From the NCBI RefSeq assembly GCF_040712315.1, contig NC_134016.1, forward strand, positions 24,500,390 through 24,564,389: a DNA stretch of 64,000 nucleotides, given 5' to 3'. Position 1 is the stretch's first letter. The number at the start of each line of letters is the position of its first letter. This DNA comes from Castanea sativa (taxonomy: Eukaryota > Streptophyta > Magnoliopsida > Fagales > Fagaceae). The notes below the pieces were generated by a model. It had not been told where the DNA came from and searched no databases. It saw only the letters and a list, made by a program, of their open reading frames with translations. The translations under genes were made by a program, and so were the position numbers. Below, piece by piece: positions 52,480 through 63,812 of this stretch.

Positions 52480-55400
52480 TATATATATATATATAGGCTA
52501 CGGTTTAATAGAATAGTATAGAAATGTGATTTTGTAATAATGCCATTATTGCTTTTCTCACATCCTAATGTATTCCTATCTATACTATTATATATATTTT
52601 ATAACACAATCCAATTCATTATAACAAAGATGTACCCAATAAAAAAAAAATTGTGAATGTAGCTCATCAAATCAAAACAAATAAGTCCTTGGTCCCCTCT
52701 CTATATATCATTGTAATTTTCTTTTCTCGATTTTTATAAATATATTTTAAACTATTGCTTTTCCTTCATTGTTTTTTAGTATTATCACTTATGTTAGACT
52801 GATATTTTCGAGATGCCTGCTATTTTTCACCAATATTCGCCAATATTTTCAACATTTTGAGAGAGAAATCCCTTGCTAATATTTTAACAAATCATTATTG
52901 GTTGTTTTAATGAAATTGAGAGATTTTAAATTGTAGAAAAAATATAATGCTAGCAAATTGTATGTGTGTTTGGTTTAGTGTTTTTCTGGAGCTTATTTGC
53001 TTAAATGTAGCTTCTTAAAACATCACTTCTTTTAGATATAAATACATCGTTATCCACTTTATAATAAATAAAATAATAATAAAAAGCTAATTCAAACTCA
53101 CCGGTGCACGACAATCATATGTTTTAAAACTATAAGTATACCATAAAAGGATAATGCAATGTCTAGAAGCATAAAGGCTTCCAAGCAATTCTAGATTTCA
53201 AGAATAATACTCCAAACACAACATTTTTTCAAGAATAATACTCCAAAAATATCATTTTTCATAACAGTTGAATTAATAAAATTTTATTGGTTTTTATTAA
53301 CAGTTGAACTGTATATATCTTGTACAGTGTTGGCTACGTTCGAGTTAACCAATAATTTAAAAAATATATAGATTTTATTTATATAAATATTAATCTACAT
53401 TGTACGACTGCTAGAGTTGGTTACTATAATTCTGAGGGAATAGTACTTTAGTATTAAAAAACAGATGTCCATTATCTTTAATTAGCATCATTTACTATCT
53501 GATCTCCCATGTTTTTAGCTGTACACATACATAACTCGAACTTCTCAGATAAAGTAGAAGACATGCTACAACATTAACTAAATGGTGGTACAACTGAAGG
53601 TTGATATTAATGAAACTAAAAGAGAAGGAAAATCTTGGTTAAGGATTTAGTTTGAAGAAAAGAGGAATAACCCCAGAATCAGACAATGTAGCTGAGGATG
53701 TAAATGTCAACTAAGCAAAGGAATAAGCTCAACTCAAAGATTGCTCTGCCGTTTATTCTTAAAAATAAAAAGCTACTCAAAGATTGCTTGACAAAAATAT
53801 AAATTCCTCATGAGAATTGAGACATATTTCAGTGTAAAGATAAGTTATATAGAAGTAAATTACAAATGAATATAGTTATGAAAATGCGGAAAGAGTTGTG
53901 AGGTGTCCCTGTGTCTCATTGGACAAAGCTGCAACTCCCGTAATCCCATTTCGTTCTTTAACCAAAAATTAAAAATAAAAATAAAAATCACATTTCGTTT
54001 GCTAATTTTAAATTTTTAAGTAGTTTTTTCGTGATGATGGAAAAAAGCAGAGAAATAAAGCAAATGAAGAACAAAAGTTGTCAGAAAGAAACTAAAGAAA
54101 GTTTCAGAGAAACGGTCGACCTGCTTTTGAGATTTTCCAAGCTAAAGGTACTCATGCATTGAACACAAAAAAGTGTGCCAAGAAAGTGCATTCATGCTCA
54201 AACTATATCGATAAAAGCACACAGAGAGAGAGAGAGAGAGAGAGATTTAATTACCTGGAAGGGTTACTCCACAGATTAGATGGGTACCCAATTTCATGCT
54301 CTAAAGCTGCATTTGAAGCTCTTCTTTGATTCAGTAAACAGTTCTCATTTTGATGTGGGGCTGGTGTTGTGTTCAAGAAATTATCTTCGTCTCCAGATCC
54401 ATCTGATAGAGGTCTCCACCAAATTCAGATCAAGATCATAATATGCATAAGAATGTAAACTATTTTTTCTTGAAAGCCATAAGAATTTGTACTTTTTTTC
54501 TTTGGAGTTTACGACTTCTTCAAAATGACATATTCAATCACATTTATGTTGACACTTGGACAATTGAACCTTTCGCAACAAAAAAAGAAAAAAGGTTGAC
54601 ATTGAAGCAATCCATGCCACTCCACAAAAAACAAAGAAAGAAAAGAAGAGTGCCAAAAGTTAAAGCTTTAAAATGCATTTTTTTTTTGAACGCTTTAAAA
54701 CGCAATTTATCCCTTTGAGTATGTACATAAGTTTAGATGTGTACATGTAGAGGGCGTTTGGATCCACGTTTTGTAACTGCGTTTTGCGTTTGCGTTTAAA
54801 AACTGCTGGGACCCACGCTACAGTAGACAAAACGAAAAACGCAGAGATGAAAATAGCTGAAGAAAAAACGCAAGCTTTTTTCTTCGGTGCGCACCAAAAC
54901 GATCATCCAAGAAGGTTCGCCGGCGTCGGACTGGGTTCTTTTTAAGGCTGTACAGGCACCGCCCGCCACCGACGAAACCGGCCGGAGCTGAACCGATCCG
55001 GCCACCTCAAACCTCCACCGCAGGTGTTAGGCACGGTGGTTGGCAGCGATTTTCAAGCACCAAAGTCGGCCGGTACGGTTGTCGGCAAAGATTTTTGAAT
55101 TCCGGTGAACACCGAACCGCACCGATTTGCTTATATATGTACAAAACTTGAGATTTCTACCCCCTTCAAGTCGATCTAAGATTTCCATCCCCACCCACAA
55201 CACAAAACCCTCCGGCGTTTTCATCTTTTTATCTTCAAGCACCTCTGTTTTTGCCGCCACCCAGGTCGATCTTCAAGTTGTTGTCTCTACCTCCATTGCT
55301 TGGTGGTCGATTACTCGATTAGACTTCGCAGGTGAGTCAATCGATGGTTAGTCCCAAGAATCTTGAGTTTGTTTGGGTTTTAATATTTGGATCTGTAATG

Positions 55401-57364
55401 GGTTTGATAGACTTCGCAGGTGGACACCGACCACCGCGCCGACTGGAACCTCCACCGGCGTCGGACTAGATTGTCTTCCTCTGTGGATTTCTCTGTTGGG
55501 CGTGGGCTTCTCTTCTTGAAGACAAGCGTTAGCGTAGGCGAGGAGTGAAAAAAAAAAAAATTTCATCTGCGTTTTTCAACTGAGCTACAGTACCCGTATC
55601 AAAAAATAATCATCTACGTTTTTTCACTTATTTTCTACAGTGTTTTCAGTTTTCAGTTTCAGCAAAATAAGTTCTATCCAAACAGACCCGTAGTACACAT
55701 ATGGACATATTCAATTATTCACACCCGCATATTTGAACGCTTGTGGTACATGTGTTGTGTGTACGCATGTTATTTAGAGGTGTAAAGCATAAAGCAAAAT
55801 GAAAGAATCTTTAATAATTCAAATATAGCGGAATTCGGGGAATTATTAAGGGCAAAATGAAGACTAAGCAATATGAATTACCTGAGGAAGCAGCAGCTTT
55901 GTCTGTGTTCTTAACAGTTCGATACATCTGCCAAGGCAGAACAAATTAAAAAAACAATAAATAAATATCAGATTAAATTAATAAAGAAATCTACAATTTC
56001 ACAAAGGGAAAAAATTAATAAAATCTCAGTCAAAAAAATCAAATCAGATGCTTCTCTTTCTAGATTTTTATTGGTTTCTTTTATAGCCACGAGGTAGATG
56101 TTTGGTAAGGTCAGTAATTGCTTCTATTATTGAGAAATGATGGCTACTTTTTCTCTCTCTCTTTCTTTCTCTCTCTCCCCCTCTAAAAGTAGAAGTTGTC
56201 CTGTTCCATAAAGAACAGTTTCAACTGTTCATTCATTCACTGCATTCATCGGCTTCTGTGCCACACGGATAGACAAAGTCTTCACCGCACCCCACAACCT
56301 CAGAGAGAGAGAGGGAGAGAGAGGGAGAGAGAGAGCTTGGGTTGTATTCAATAGAGGAGTGTGTGTTCTCTTTTGGTTTTCTGTGAAGTGTAAGTGAGAG
56401 GAAAATGAGTGTTTTTCAGCTAGCTGTACCTGTAAATGGCTCTTCACATGAGCAAGTGTAAGATCTTTGACATCCATTAGCTCTAAAACTGACTTTGGAG
56501 TAGCCCCTAATAACAACAGCCCAAGACACAAGTAGCGATTAAAGGAAAAGCACCACAAGAAAATCTAGCTATGACTATCTGTAAGTTTCAGTTAAAGAAA
56601 TAGTGCAGAGAGAGAGAAGCTATACTTTCATGGCCACCAAGTAGCTCCACAGCATGAACAAAACGGGCATGAAGAGAACTTGTCCACCGCATTCTTGGTG
56701 CCCTCATATTCCTCTTACTCGGCAGCTTTGACATAAATCTTGATCTCATAAACCCATTTGGGAAATCCGAGGCCCCAACCCCATATTGGGGCTGTTGTTG
56801 CAAATACTGAATCTGTTGGGGTCTTAGTGTCTCCATGGTTATCCCATTATACCTTGACATGGGTTCAAAACCCCCTATACCACAAGCCCTAAAGGAAGGC
56901 GAAGAAGAAGAAGATGGATATGCCATTTGGTTGAAACAAAACTTAGGATCCATCTCTTTGAAATGATCCAAAGTTGAAAAAGGGAACGAATAATTGTTGT
57001 TATTGTATACTGGAATTCCTTTTATGGCTTTGACTCCATCAGGAACATCAAGCAGTGAAATCCCATGATTTATAATATCCCTTGCTTGAACTTCTTCCCC
57101 ACTACCAGAGCTGAAGTTTCTTCTCCACCGACTCTCAGCCTCCAAATCGTTTATGGGGTTGGATAAAGAGAGCTCAGTGTCTCTAATGGAACCGTCACTG
57201 TAGGATTTTAGACTTTCATCTTTGCGCCATATATCAAGGCTGGAATCGGCATCATTGGTGCCAGTGCAAATTGAGGAAGGGGCACTGTTTGGAGGGCTTA
57301 TGTGCAGTGAAAGATCAGGAATCTGATGCAAAGAGGGTTCCTCAAAAATCTCTTTTCTAGACAT
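44789..57364 (-). CDS. KAN1: KANADI1-like GARP transcription factor (six exons, 405 aa)
   Basis: Exons on - are 57364-56626, 56506-56430, 55927-55882, 54402-54255, 45466-45373 and 44902-44789. All have GT..AG introns and phases that join into 405 residues, close to Arabidopsis KAN1 (403). The N-terminus has the PDLSLHISPPNS motif. The GARP/Myb-like DNA-binding domain spans residues ~221-275 (RMRWTSSLHARFVHAVELLGG, split by intron 1, then LTLAHVKSHLQ, then MYRTVKNTDK). The C-terminus carries NPSLEFTLGRPDWQ. KANADI proteins are nuclear repressors that set abaxial identity in leaves and carpels and limit vascular and HD-ZIPIII activity. The ATG at 57364 is chosen because it gives the family-like N-terminus; an in-frame ATG at 57421 would add 19 residues. 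Intron 4 is 8.8 kb. Introns 3 and 4 hold transposons. Confidence 0.93.
49196..49243. repeat. Hexanucleotide minisatellite in KANADI intron 4
   Basis: About seven units of ACCCAT/ACTCAT, followed by TCGTGTC. With the TGTCAGAAATGCGTCAGACA stretch near 48730 it may belong to one larger decayed transposon, but its ends could not be set. Confidence 0.7.
49364..50059. mobile_element. GC-rich hAT-like element in KANADI intron 4
   Basis: 696 bp with ends CTATGAAGCACGAGTGCG and, on the other strand, CTATGAAGCACGGGTGCG. The perfect 8-bp duplication ATATTTAT (49356-49363 and 50060-50067) indicates the hAT superfamily. The interior is GC-rich against an AT-rich background: repeated GGGTGCGG on the left, and repeated TTTCGGCCGAT, CGGCGCGAAT and GGACGCG on the right, separated by T-rich runs. 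The chance ORFs here (49630-50079, 49668-50135) come from low-complexity sequence and are not genes. Confidence 0.8.
51999..52055. repeat. (TA)n microsatellite in KANADI intron 4
   Basis: About 57 bp of TA dinucleotides, flanked by short GTGTGTG runs. Confidence 0.95.
52435..52495. repeat. (TA)n/(CA)n microsatellite in KANADI intron 4
   Basis: Two TA tracts separated by ACACACACACA. A poly-C run of 12 bases lies about 100 bp upstream. Confidence 0.9.
54750..55689. mobile_element. Tourist-ended (family A) element with GC-rich cargo, in KANADI intron 3
   Basis: The left end GAGGGCGTTTGGAT and the right end (other strand) GGGTCTGTTTGGAT are those of family A, flanked by GTA on both sides (54747-54749 and 55690-55692). 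It is 940 bp against ~275 bp for ordinary copies. The extra ~700 bp is GC-rich and rich in CCGGCG, CCACCG and GGCCGG words, with two copies of AGACTTCGCAGGTG (55321 and 55410) and two of CCGGCGTCGGACT (54918 and 55457). This looks like captured host sequence, some in leader or exon style. I cannot name the source. Confidence 0.65.
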
Positions 57365-57900
57365 TTTTATTCTCAGAAGAAGCGCTCTCAAGCTTAGCTG
57401 TTTTGCTTTTAAATTAAACAATAAAGTGAAACCTCCTCCACTTAATTAGAATTCATGGGAAACACACACACACACAGAAATAGCTTTGACTCTGGGTCTT
57501 TTGAAGTTAGTTTTACTCTACTTCTTGAAAGAGAAAACGAAGGAAGAACAAAAACAAAGAGTGATTTGTAACATAAAAAGTATGGATGACTAAGAAAGAA
57601 AGAAAAACCTTTATCTCTTTAGCTTTGCGCAGGAAAAAGGAGGATGTGTGGTGTAAAGACTAAAGAGGGATGAACTGAAAAGGAAGACTTTTTCTCTTCT
57701 TCTTCAAGAATAAAGAAACAGACATCCTCAGGAGAGAGAGGGAGATGTGTGGTGCTGCAAATAAACAATGGAAGAGATTGGTTTGGGGGGGAAGAGAGAG
57801 AGTTTGGTCTGTGTTCTTTCTTACTACCTCGAGAGTATATATAGGAAAATGACACTCCAACAAAGGCCTGTCTCTCTCTCACTCACTAGTCACTACCCTT
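57365..57900 (-). promoter_or_regulatory. KANADI 5' leader and core promoter
   Basis: On -, a TATA box (TATATATA, 57836-57843) lies about 470 bp before the start codon, in the context GAGAGTATATATAGG as read on +. Between them lies a CT/GA-rich leader with short upstream ORFs. Beyond 57960, a poly-C run and a (CT)n tract (58037-58085) lie further upstream. Confidence 0.5.
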
Positions 57901-58036
57901 CCTTTTCCCTATAGTCAATACACGCAAAACTACAAAACTTAGGCAATTTGTTTTACTTCCCCGGAGACGACGGGTTAAAAATTACAAGACACAGAAAGAA
58001 GGACTAATCCATAATTGTTCTTTCCCCACTCGTTTC

Positions 58037-58051
58037 CCCCCCCCCCCCCCC

Positions 58052-58085
<34 letters not shown>
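58037..58085. repeat. Poly-C and (CT)n tract upstream of KANADI
   Basis: A 16-base C run is followed by about 15 CT units, some 200 bp upstream of the putative KANADI TATA box. Confidence 0.9.
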
Positions 58086-58089
<4 letters not shown>

Positions 58090-58249
58090 TCCTATACAGT
58101 GACCAATTGTTTGCAATATGACATTAAAATCACTAGGTTTTTTTTTTTTGGGTGATAAAAGGCCAAAAGAATAATTTATTACTGAATAGGGCATATAAAA
58201 ATAATGTCTTAGGGTTTTTTTAATTTTATTTTATGGTAGAGTTTAAATT

Positions 58250-59040
58250 CAACAATGATGTGTACACCCTCCAATAACTACCAGATTAAAATTTTCATAT
58301 AAAAGAGTAGGGATTAGAACACCCAATAACAATCATATAAAAAACCAATACAATCTAAATATTTTTGTTTGAAAGAAAAGAAAAAACCTATTCAAATCTA
58401 TAGAAGTCTAAAAGACTCTGTATTAAACTGTCTAGAAAAAAATACAAGAATCTGTCATTTATATAGGTAGACAAAATGTGTTGTACAAGTACTATACGTG
58501 TAGAATAAGAAACTTATAACAACATGCCTAAGCCCATTGGGCTTATATTCTAACAGCCGCATTCAAACTTATGATGGGTGAATATAGAGACCAACTTGTT
58601 TCTAGAAGCCAATGCATGAAAACATCTTGGTGGAGGAGGCTTGGTGAAGATATTAGCTCACGAGTCTTATGAGGAGATAAACTGCAACTGAAGTGCACCC
58701 TAAAGCAAATGGTGACAAACAAAGTGGCAAACTATCTCAATATGTTGGGTACATGAAAGAAGTTATTATAGCACTTTATTGTCACAATGGATTGGACTTG
58801 TAGTGGAGTAATTAACTCCAAGATCCAATAGTAGCCAACAAACCATAAAAACTTGGCTATGGTGTTTACAAGAGTGCGATATTTTGCTTCAAAACTAAAT
58901 CGAGTAAAAAAAAATCTTTCTTGCTTTGCCACCAAGAGATGAAAGAGTCACCAAGAAAAAATCAATACCATGTAATAGACCTACAGTTAGTGTGATCACT
59001 TGTCCAATCTGCATCTGAGTAAATTTGAAGAATCAAAGAA
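58250..59040 (-). pseudogene. Decayed Ty1/copia element: RNase H end and part of 3' LTR
   Basis: On -, 59030-58600 reads as the C-terminal RNase H of a Copia polyprotein, with many stops and frameshifts: YSDADW near the start, then SFEAKYRTLVNTIAKFLW, then PIHCDN-like text, an HIEIVCHFVCHH-like string and ANIFTKPPPP. An LTR start TGTTAGAATATAAGCCC follows at 58555 and runs toward lower coordinates, with a TATA box near 58457. The far LTR end and the rest of the element are not found. The 67-codon open piece at 58732-58935 belongs to this relic. Confidence 0.75.
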
Positions 59041-59336
59041 CACTAAGACAAAAAATGAAGTCCATAATGTACAGGGTTTGGTTTTTATATAGTTGAACAA
59101 TGTGTGATGTATTAATCTTTTTCTAATAGCATCCAAAAAAAGACAATGTGTGATATATAAGTAATATGAGTATAGACAAATAGACAATGGTAGGAAAGCC
59201 CCTTCTTAATCTATTGAATATCGAGCACCTCAAGAAAAACCACCCCTAGAACATGACTACCTTAGGCCCAGTGAGAAGGGAGAAATTATTTACTCCTTCG
59301 GAAGAAATCCTCCATCCTTTGTTCACACTTGTTAAT
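59041..59336. other. Unassigned sequence
   Basis: AT-rich sequence between the Copia relic and the next transposon. ACAATGTGTGAT(G/A)TAT occurs twice (59097 and 59142). No gene was found. Confidence 0.5.
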
Positions 59337-60288
59337 TAGGGTTGTAAATAAACCAAGTCAATTATGAACAACTCGGACTAAGTTAAATAAAAAGCTTGTT
59401 CATGTTTGTTTGTTTATAAATAAGCCAAGTTTGAACCTTAGTTTTAGACTCATTTAATAAACAAGCCGAGCCCAAGTAAAAAAATTTGTTCATGAACAAG
59501 CTCGTGAGCTATTAGGTTTGATACACAATAATTCAAGCATAGATTCATTTATAAGTTTATATGTGTTAGCTAAATATACTCATTACACATATCTTAATAA
59601 TAACTTAGCCAACATGAGACCACTACCTATATTACCTTAATTTTTTCCTTCCCTTTAAACTGATCAAGAAACACTTTAGACTATAGTTACATTTAAAAAT
59701 AAATAAATAATTAATTAAGTAAGCCACATATGATCCTTCCCTATTAATCATTTACAGTAAAGATATGAAACATGTTAGTATTTTCTCATTCATAATAGTT
59801 ACAAACAGGTATTATTCTAGTCCTTCACCATCTAATGTGAATATAAAAATTGTATTTTGAACAATTGCTGAAACTGTAGACAAGGAATGATGAATGAATG
59901 AATTTAATTATGTAAATAATTAATTTGAATAATAGCTAATCATAAGTAAGATTAGATGCATGATAAAATGAGTATGCTATTTTCTTTTTCTTTTTCTTAA
60001 TTTTAGAGATTTAAGCATTTAATAATGTGGTTTTTTTTAGATCTCAAGCTCAAAAACTTGACCTGAGCTCGAGTTTGAGCTTGATATTAAGCTTGAGTTT
60101 GGCTTGACTAATTAATCAAGCCAAGCCAAGCTCAAGCTCAAGCTTTTTGGTTTGCCCACGAGCTCAAGCTCAAACACTATTTTTAGGTTTGTCATAAGCT
60201 CAAATCAAGCTCGAGTTTTTTATTTTTCTTGACGAGACAAGCTTGAACATGCACTACTCGACAAAGCTCGGCTCGTTTACAGCCCCTA
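59337..60288. mobile_element. Terminal-inverted-repeat element rich in AAGCTC/GAGCTT words
   Basis: The left end TAGGGTTGTAAATAAACCAAG pairs with the right end (other strand) TAGGGGCTGTAAACGAGCCGAG. Both sub-terminal regions are dense in AAGCTCAAGCTC, GAGCTTG and GTTCATGAACAAGCTCG, a composition typical of a common plant hAT-type family. No convincing target duplication and no transposase were found. Confidence 0.55.
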
Positions 60289-60503
60289 CTTATTATGAGA
60301 GGAGAGAAGACTCCTCCTCAAAGAGTGAAAAAGGCTAAAAATGTAATAAACTTCCTTAGTGTATTGGCTAATAAACTCTTTGGCTACACTGCACTTATAA
60401 TTTGCAAGTTCTCTACTTAACCAATCTACAAAATCCCTACTCAGCCTTTGAAAGGCTCTATGTAATTATCAATTCAATTACCCATGACTCAACAAAAGTC
60501 TTA

Positions 60504-61400
60504 CACTCTGTTTGTTTTGCTGGAAAATTTTCTGTAAAAATAGTTTTGCACATTTTTCAGTGTTTGGTAGCACAAAAAAAAACTAGTCAACGGAAAACTA
60601 TCTTTAGTAAATGGAAAATCCTAATAAAATTAAGGCTTGTTTTTTATAGCTTGTTTTCCAAAAAAATTTTTTGGAAAACAATCTTTATCTCACAGTACGC
60701 TCTCTCACTCTCACTCTTTCTCTTTTCCCTTTTCTTTTTCTTTCCTCACACCCTCACTATCACTCACTCTGGTCTCTCCTCTTCCATAGATCTCTCTCCC
60801 TCACTACCTCTCCATATTTCTCTTCCCCTTTATAACACAGTTCTTTGAGTAGATTTTTTTTCCTTCATTGCTCAGTAATCATTTCATTCCTCTCTACTAA
60901 CTTGTAAAAGAGAACATATTTGCAGCAGTAATTATTCATTCCTCTCTACCAAAATCTCAATTCTTTACTTTGAATTTCAAACTTGATTTTATTTTTTTCT
61001 CTAAGAAACTTTTGGTTTGATGGATTCCAAGTATAAGTTTTTTTTTTTGCACATAAAAGTGCTAAAAAAATATAAAAAATAAAAAATAAATAAGAAGAAT
61101 GAATGAATGAATGAAGTAAAAGACGAAAATTTTAAACATAGTGTCTATATAGCTCTAAATTACTTTTACATAGCATAATCTTTTTTGTTGATAGATACAT
61201 TATGCAAATATTATGTAGTGATGATATATTATATAGATATATTATATAAATACATAATTTTGAGTAATATTAAAGACTTCTGGTTGACCATAGTAGACAA
61301 TTAGTGTACTAGCAAAAAGAGTAGACAATGAAAAGTTATTGTTATTTTGTATTTATTAAAGATGTATTCTCCTGTCAATTTTATGTATATAGACAAATGG

Positions 61401-61455
<55 letters not shown>

Positions 61456-61822
61456 GTGTGTGTGTGTGTGTGGACGTTCCTGTCCATATATATAAGTAAA
61501 ATGAGTGGTAGACATCATGAAAATTTGACAACTAATTTTTATTGTATCTATTGTCAAAATTTTAGTATGAAAACCAAATTCATCCTTGGTTTTTTTTTTA
61601 ATATTGATTACATTAGTTAGTTTACATAATACGCATGTTTTAAATTACACAAGAAATATAAAAAATAAAAATAAAAATTTGCATACCAAACACCAGAAAA
61701 TATTCTCAATCTCATTTTCAAGGTCGTTACCAAATACTGGAAAATGATATAGTTTTCTAGAAAATACTCTTTGAAAAATGAACCATTTTCTAGAAAATGT
61801 TGATACTGAAACAAACAAAGCG
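60504..61822. mobile_element. 1.3 kb terminal-inverted-repeat element, copy 2
   Basis: The left end CACTCTGTTTGTTTTGCTGG pairs with the right end (other strand) CGCTTTGTTTGTTTCAGTA, with TTA on both sides (60501-60503 and 61823-61825). It is co-linear with copy 1 (22605-23914) and carries a (TA)n tract at the same place (61402-61452). The TTA duplication suggests the PIF/Harbinger superfamily. No transposase is present. Confidence 0.8.
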
Positions 61823-62039
61823 TTACTAAGGAATGGTCCAAAGTGTTTAAGGAACATTTATTACTCTTTGAAACTCCGACCAGTACATTTTAATATTTAA
61901 AAAGATGGTTTTTTTTTATATAAAAAAATAAACTTACTTTCTAAAACTCACAGTGGATTTGGTGCTTTTTCTTTCTTTAAATAATGTCCTAAAATATAAA
62001 GAAAAAATATGTATGTAATGCTCCTTAAATAATGTCTTA

Positions 62040-62160
62040 GTTGATTAAGAAATTTGAGGTTCAATTCCCGCCTACATTAGAAACTTATTAGTATCTTGAT
62101 TTGACAATAGAAAATTATCATTAAGAGTGGTGCCATAGGTTGAAACTTTCTATAAAAAAT
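62040..62160 (+). mobile_element. SINE, 5'-shortened
   Basis: 121 bp with a B-box-like GAGGTTCAATTCC at 62055 and an A-rich end, flanked by a perfect 10-bp duplication TAATGTCTTA (62030-62039 and 62161-62170). The expected A-box region is incomplete. Confidence 0.65.
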
Positions 62161-62261
62161 TAATGTCTTACATAAATTTTTCTTAACAAAAATCATTATT
62201 ATCTATAAAGGTTTTGTTAGCAAATGCCCTTGGATTATAGGTTAAAAATTATTATGTATTA

Positions 62262-62448
62262 AATTATTATTTATAATATACTTTTTTAAAATGAGAGTAA
62301 ACCTATTGATTATTTTTTGCACACAAAATTCAATGTATTTATGTGTATTTGCTTATGATATTTGTGTGAAATTTCTCTTCATATTTTAACATTTAAAAAA
62401 AATATCAAATAATTAATTTTAAAATAGAATATGAGCATAATTTGTATC
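62262..62448. repeat. Direct repeat, left copy
   Basis: Matches 63813-64000 at a constant offset of about 1552 bp. Shared stretches include AAAATGAGAGTAAACCTA, TTTTTTGCACACAAAATTC and GAATATGAGCATAATTTG. The right copy runs to the window edge, so the true length is unknown. Confidence 0.9.
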
Positions 62449-62499
62449 TTTAAGAAACTCAATAATAATTACTATATAATAAAATTTGAGTTAAAATAA

Positions 62500-62771
62500 G
62501 GGTCTGTTTGGATACAACTGAAAACTGAAAACTGAAAACACTGTAACAAAATAATTTTTAAATGTGTGAATAGTGCCACGGGTCCCATTTTTAATTTAAA
62601 AAAAGCTGAAAAATGCATGAACAGTGCACCACTGTGCGGTTACTGTTCACGCACAGTGGTGAACAGTACACCATGTCTCCTGGTTGAAATCTGTGCGTAG
62701 GAAAAAAAAAAAAGAGTCTGAAACGTGAAAATCCCAACCGCAGACACCAACATCTCTATCCAAACCCACCC
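62500..62771. mobile_element. Tourist-like MITE (family A), complete copy
   Basis: 272 bp with ends GGGTCTGTTTGGATAC and (other strand) GGGTGGGTTTGGATAG, flanked by TAA (62497-62499 and 62772-62774). It has the family words GAAAACTGAAAACACTGTAA, GGGTCCCA and GAACAGTGCACCACTG. It is the best-preserved copy in the window and a good reference for the family. Confidence 0.85.
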
Positions 62772-62774
62772 TAA

Positions 62775-63162
62775 CTGTAATTGTACTAAGTAGTTAATTA
62801 ATCCCCCATAAAAAAAGGTAGTTAATTTCTTTCTTCAACAAGTGTCTACACTCTATTATTAATAGTATACTTGATATAAAACACTATTATATGAGTTTTA
62901 AGAAATTTAAAACTCTATTACTAGAAATTTCATGTAATTTAAAATAAAAATATTTTAATTATATATTATAATTTTATGATTTAATATTGTAAAAATTACA
63001 CAATACATACCGTGCTTGCACCAATTGTTTTTTTTTTTTTAATGTATTACACGCCTTAAAATGAATGTTTTTTTTTTTTTTAAGAAGATCTTAAAATGAA
63101 TGTGGTTGTATAATGTGGCTCATAAATTTTTTAGATAAGTAAATTTAAATAAAAATCTATTA
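62775..63162. other. AT-rich intergenic sequence, no feature seen
   Basis: Poly-T runs and a short direct repeat around TTAAAATGAATG (63056 and 63092). No gene was found. Confidence 0.6.
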
Positions 63163-63170
63163 AATGTCAA

Positions 63171-63748
63171 CAGTGCCGGCTGAATGTTAGAGCAAGAAAG
63201 GCAGTCGCCTAAGGCCCCAAGTAAAAAAAAAAGCCTCCAAATTTTAACCAATAGAGTTATTTATAATCAATAAATAAAATATTTTTTTACCAGATAAAAA
63301 ACAAATAAAAATGAGAGAAAAATGTAACGTCCACAATATTTTTCACAATATTTTTACAACTAATGTTAAGTAGTAGGTTGTTATTGATGACAAAAAAAAT
63401 AATAATTATAGTGATATTTTCAAATAGAAAACAAAAGGCAAATTAAAACCCAGGATTTATTGTAAAAAATATTGTCAATGTTGCACTTCTAGAAAAAAGA
63501 ATAATAATAAGAGTTGGGTTGACAAACTTTTACCAGTTCTCATCTAAGTCTACCACTAACACTACTTTTTTACTTACTACTATCAATCTGCTACATTAAG
63601 TATGAAAAATTTTGTCAAACTTTTTCTATTTATAAACTATCTAAAAAAAAAAAATCTACATAGTTCATATTAATTAGTAGAAATTTTGCATCTAAAATAA
63701 GATAATCAATTTTTTCCTTAGGCCCCCAAATGCATCAAGCCGCCCCTG
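63171..63748. mobile_element. hAT-like non-autonomous element with 8-bp TSD
   Basis: The left end CAGTGCCGGCTGAATG and right end (other strand) CAGGGGCGGCTTGATG are inverted partners, continued inward by GCCTAAGGCC on the left and GGGCCTAAGG on the other strand. The perfect duplication AATGTCAA flanks it (63163-63170 and 63749-63756). CAGGGGCGG ends with an 8-bp duplication are typical of hAT. The 578-bp interior has no transposase. Confidence 0.85.
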
Positions 63749-63812
63749 AATGTCAAGTAATTCACTAATTATTTACATATAATTTAAATTAAGCCATACT
63801 AATTTTATCTAT

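Noticed and set aside
52960..53225. Possible further Tourist element (GTGTTTGG ... CCAAACAC)
   Set aside because: The inverted ends are short and no TTA/TAA duplication could be placed.
57619..57882. ORFs of 87 and 67 codons on the minus strand upstream of KANADI
   Set aside because: They lie in the putative leader and promoter, are Ser/Pro/Leu-rich from CT tracts and overlap each other. At most upstream ORFs.
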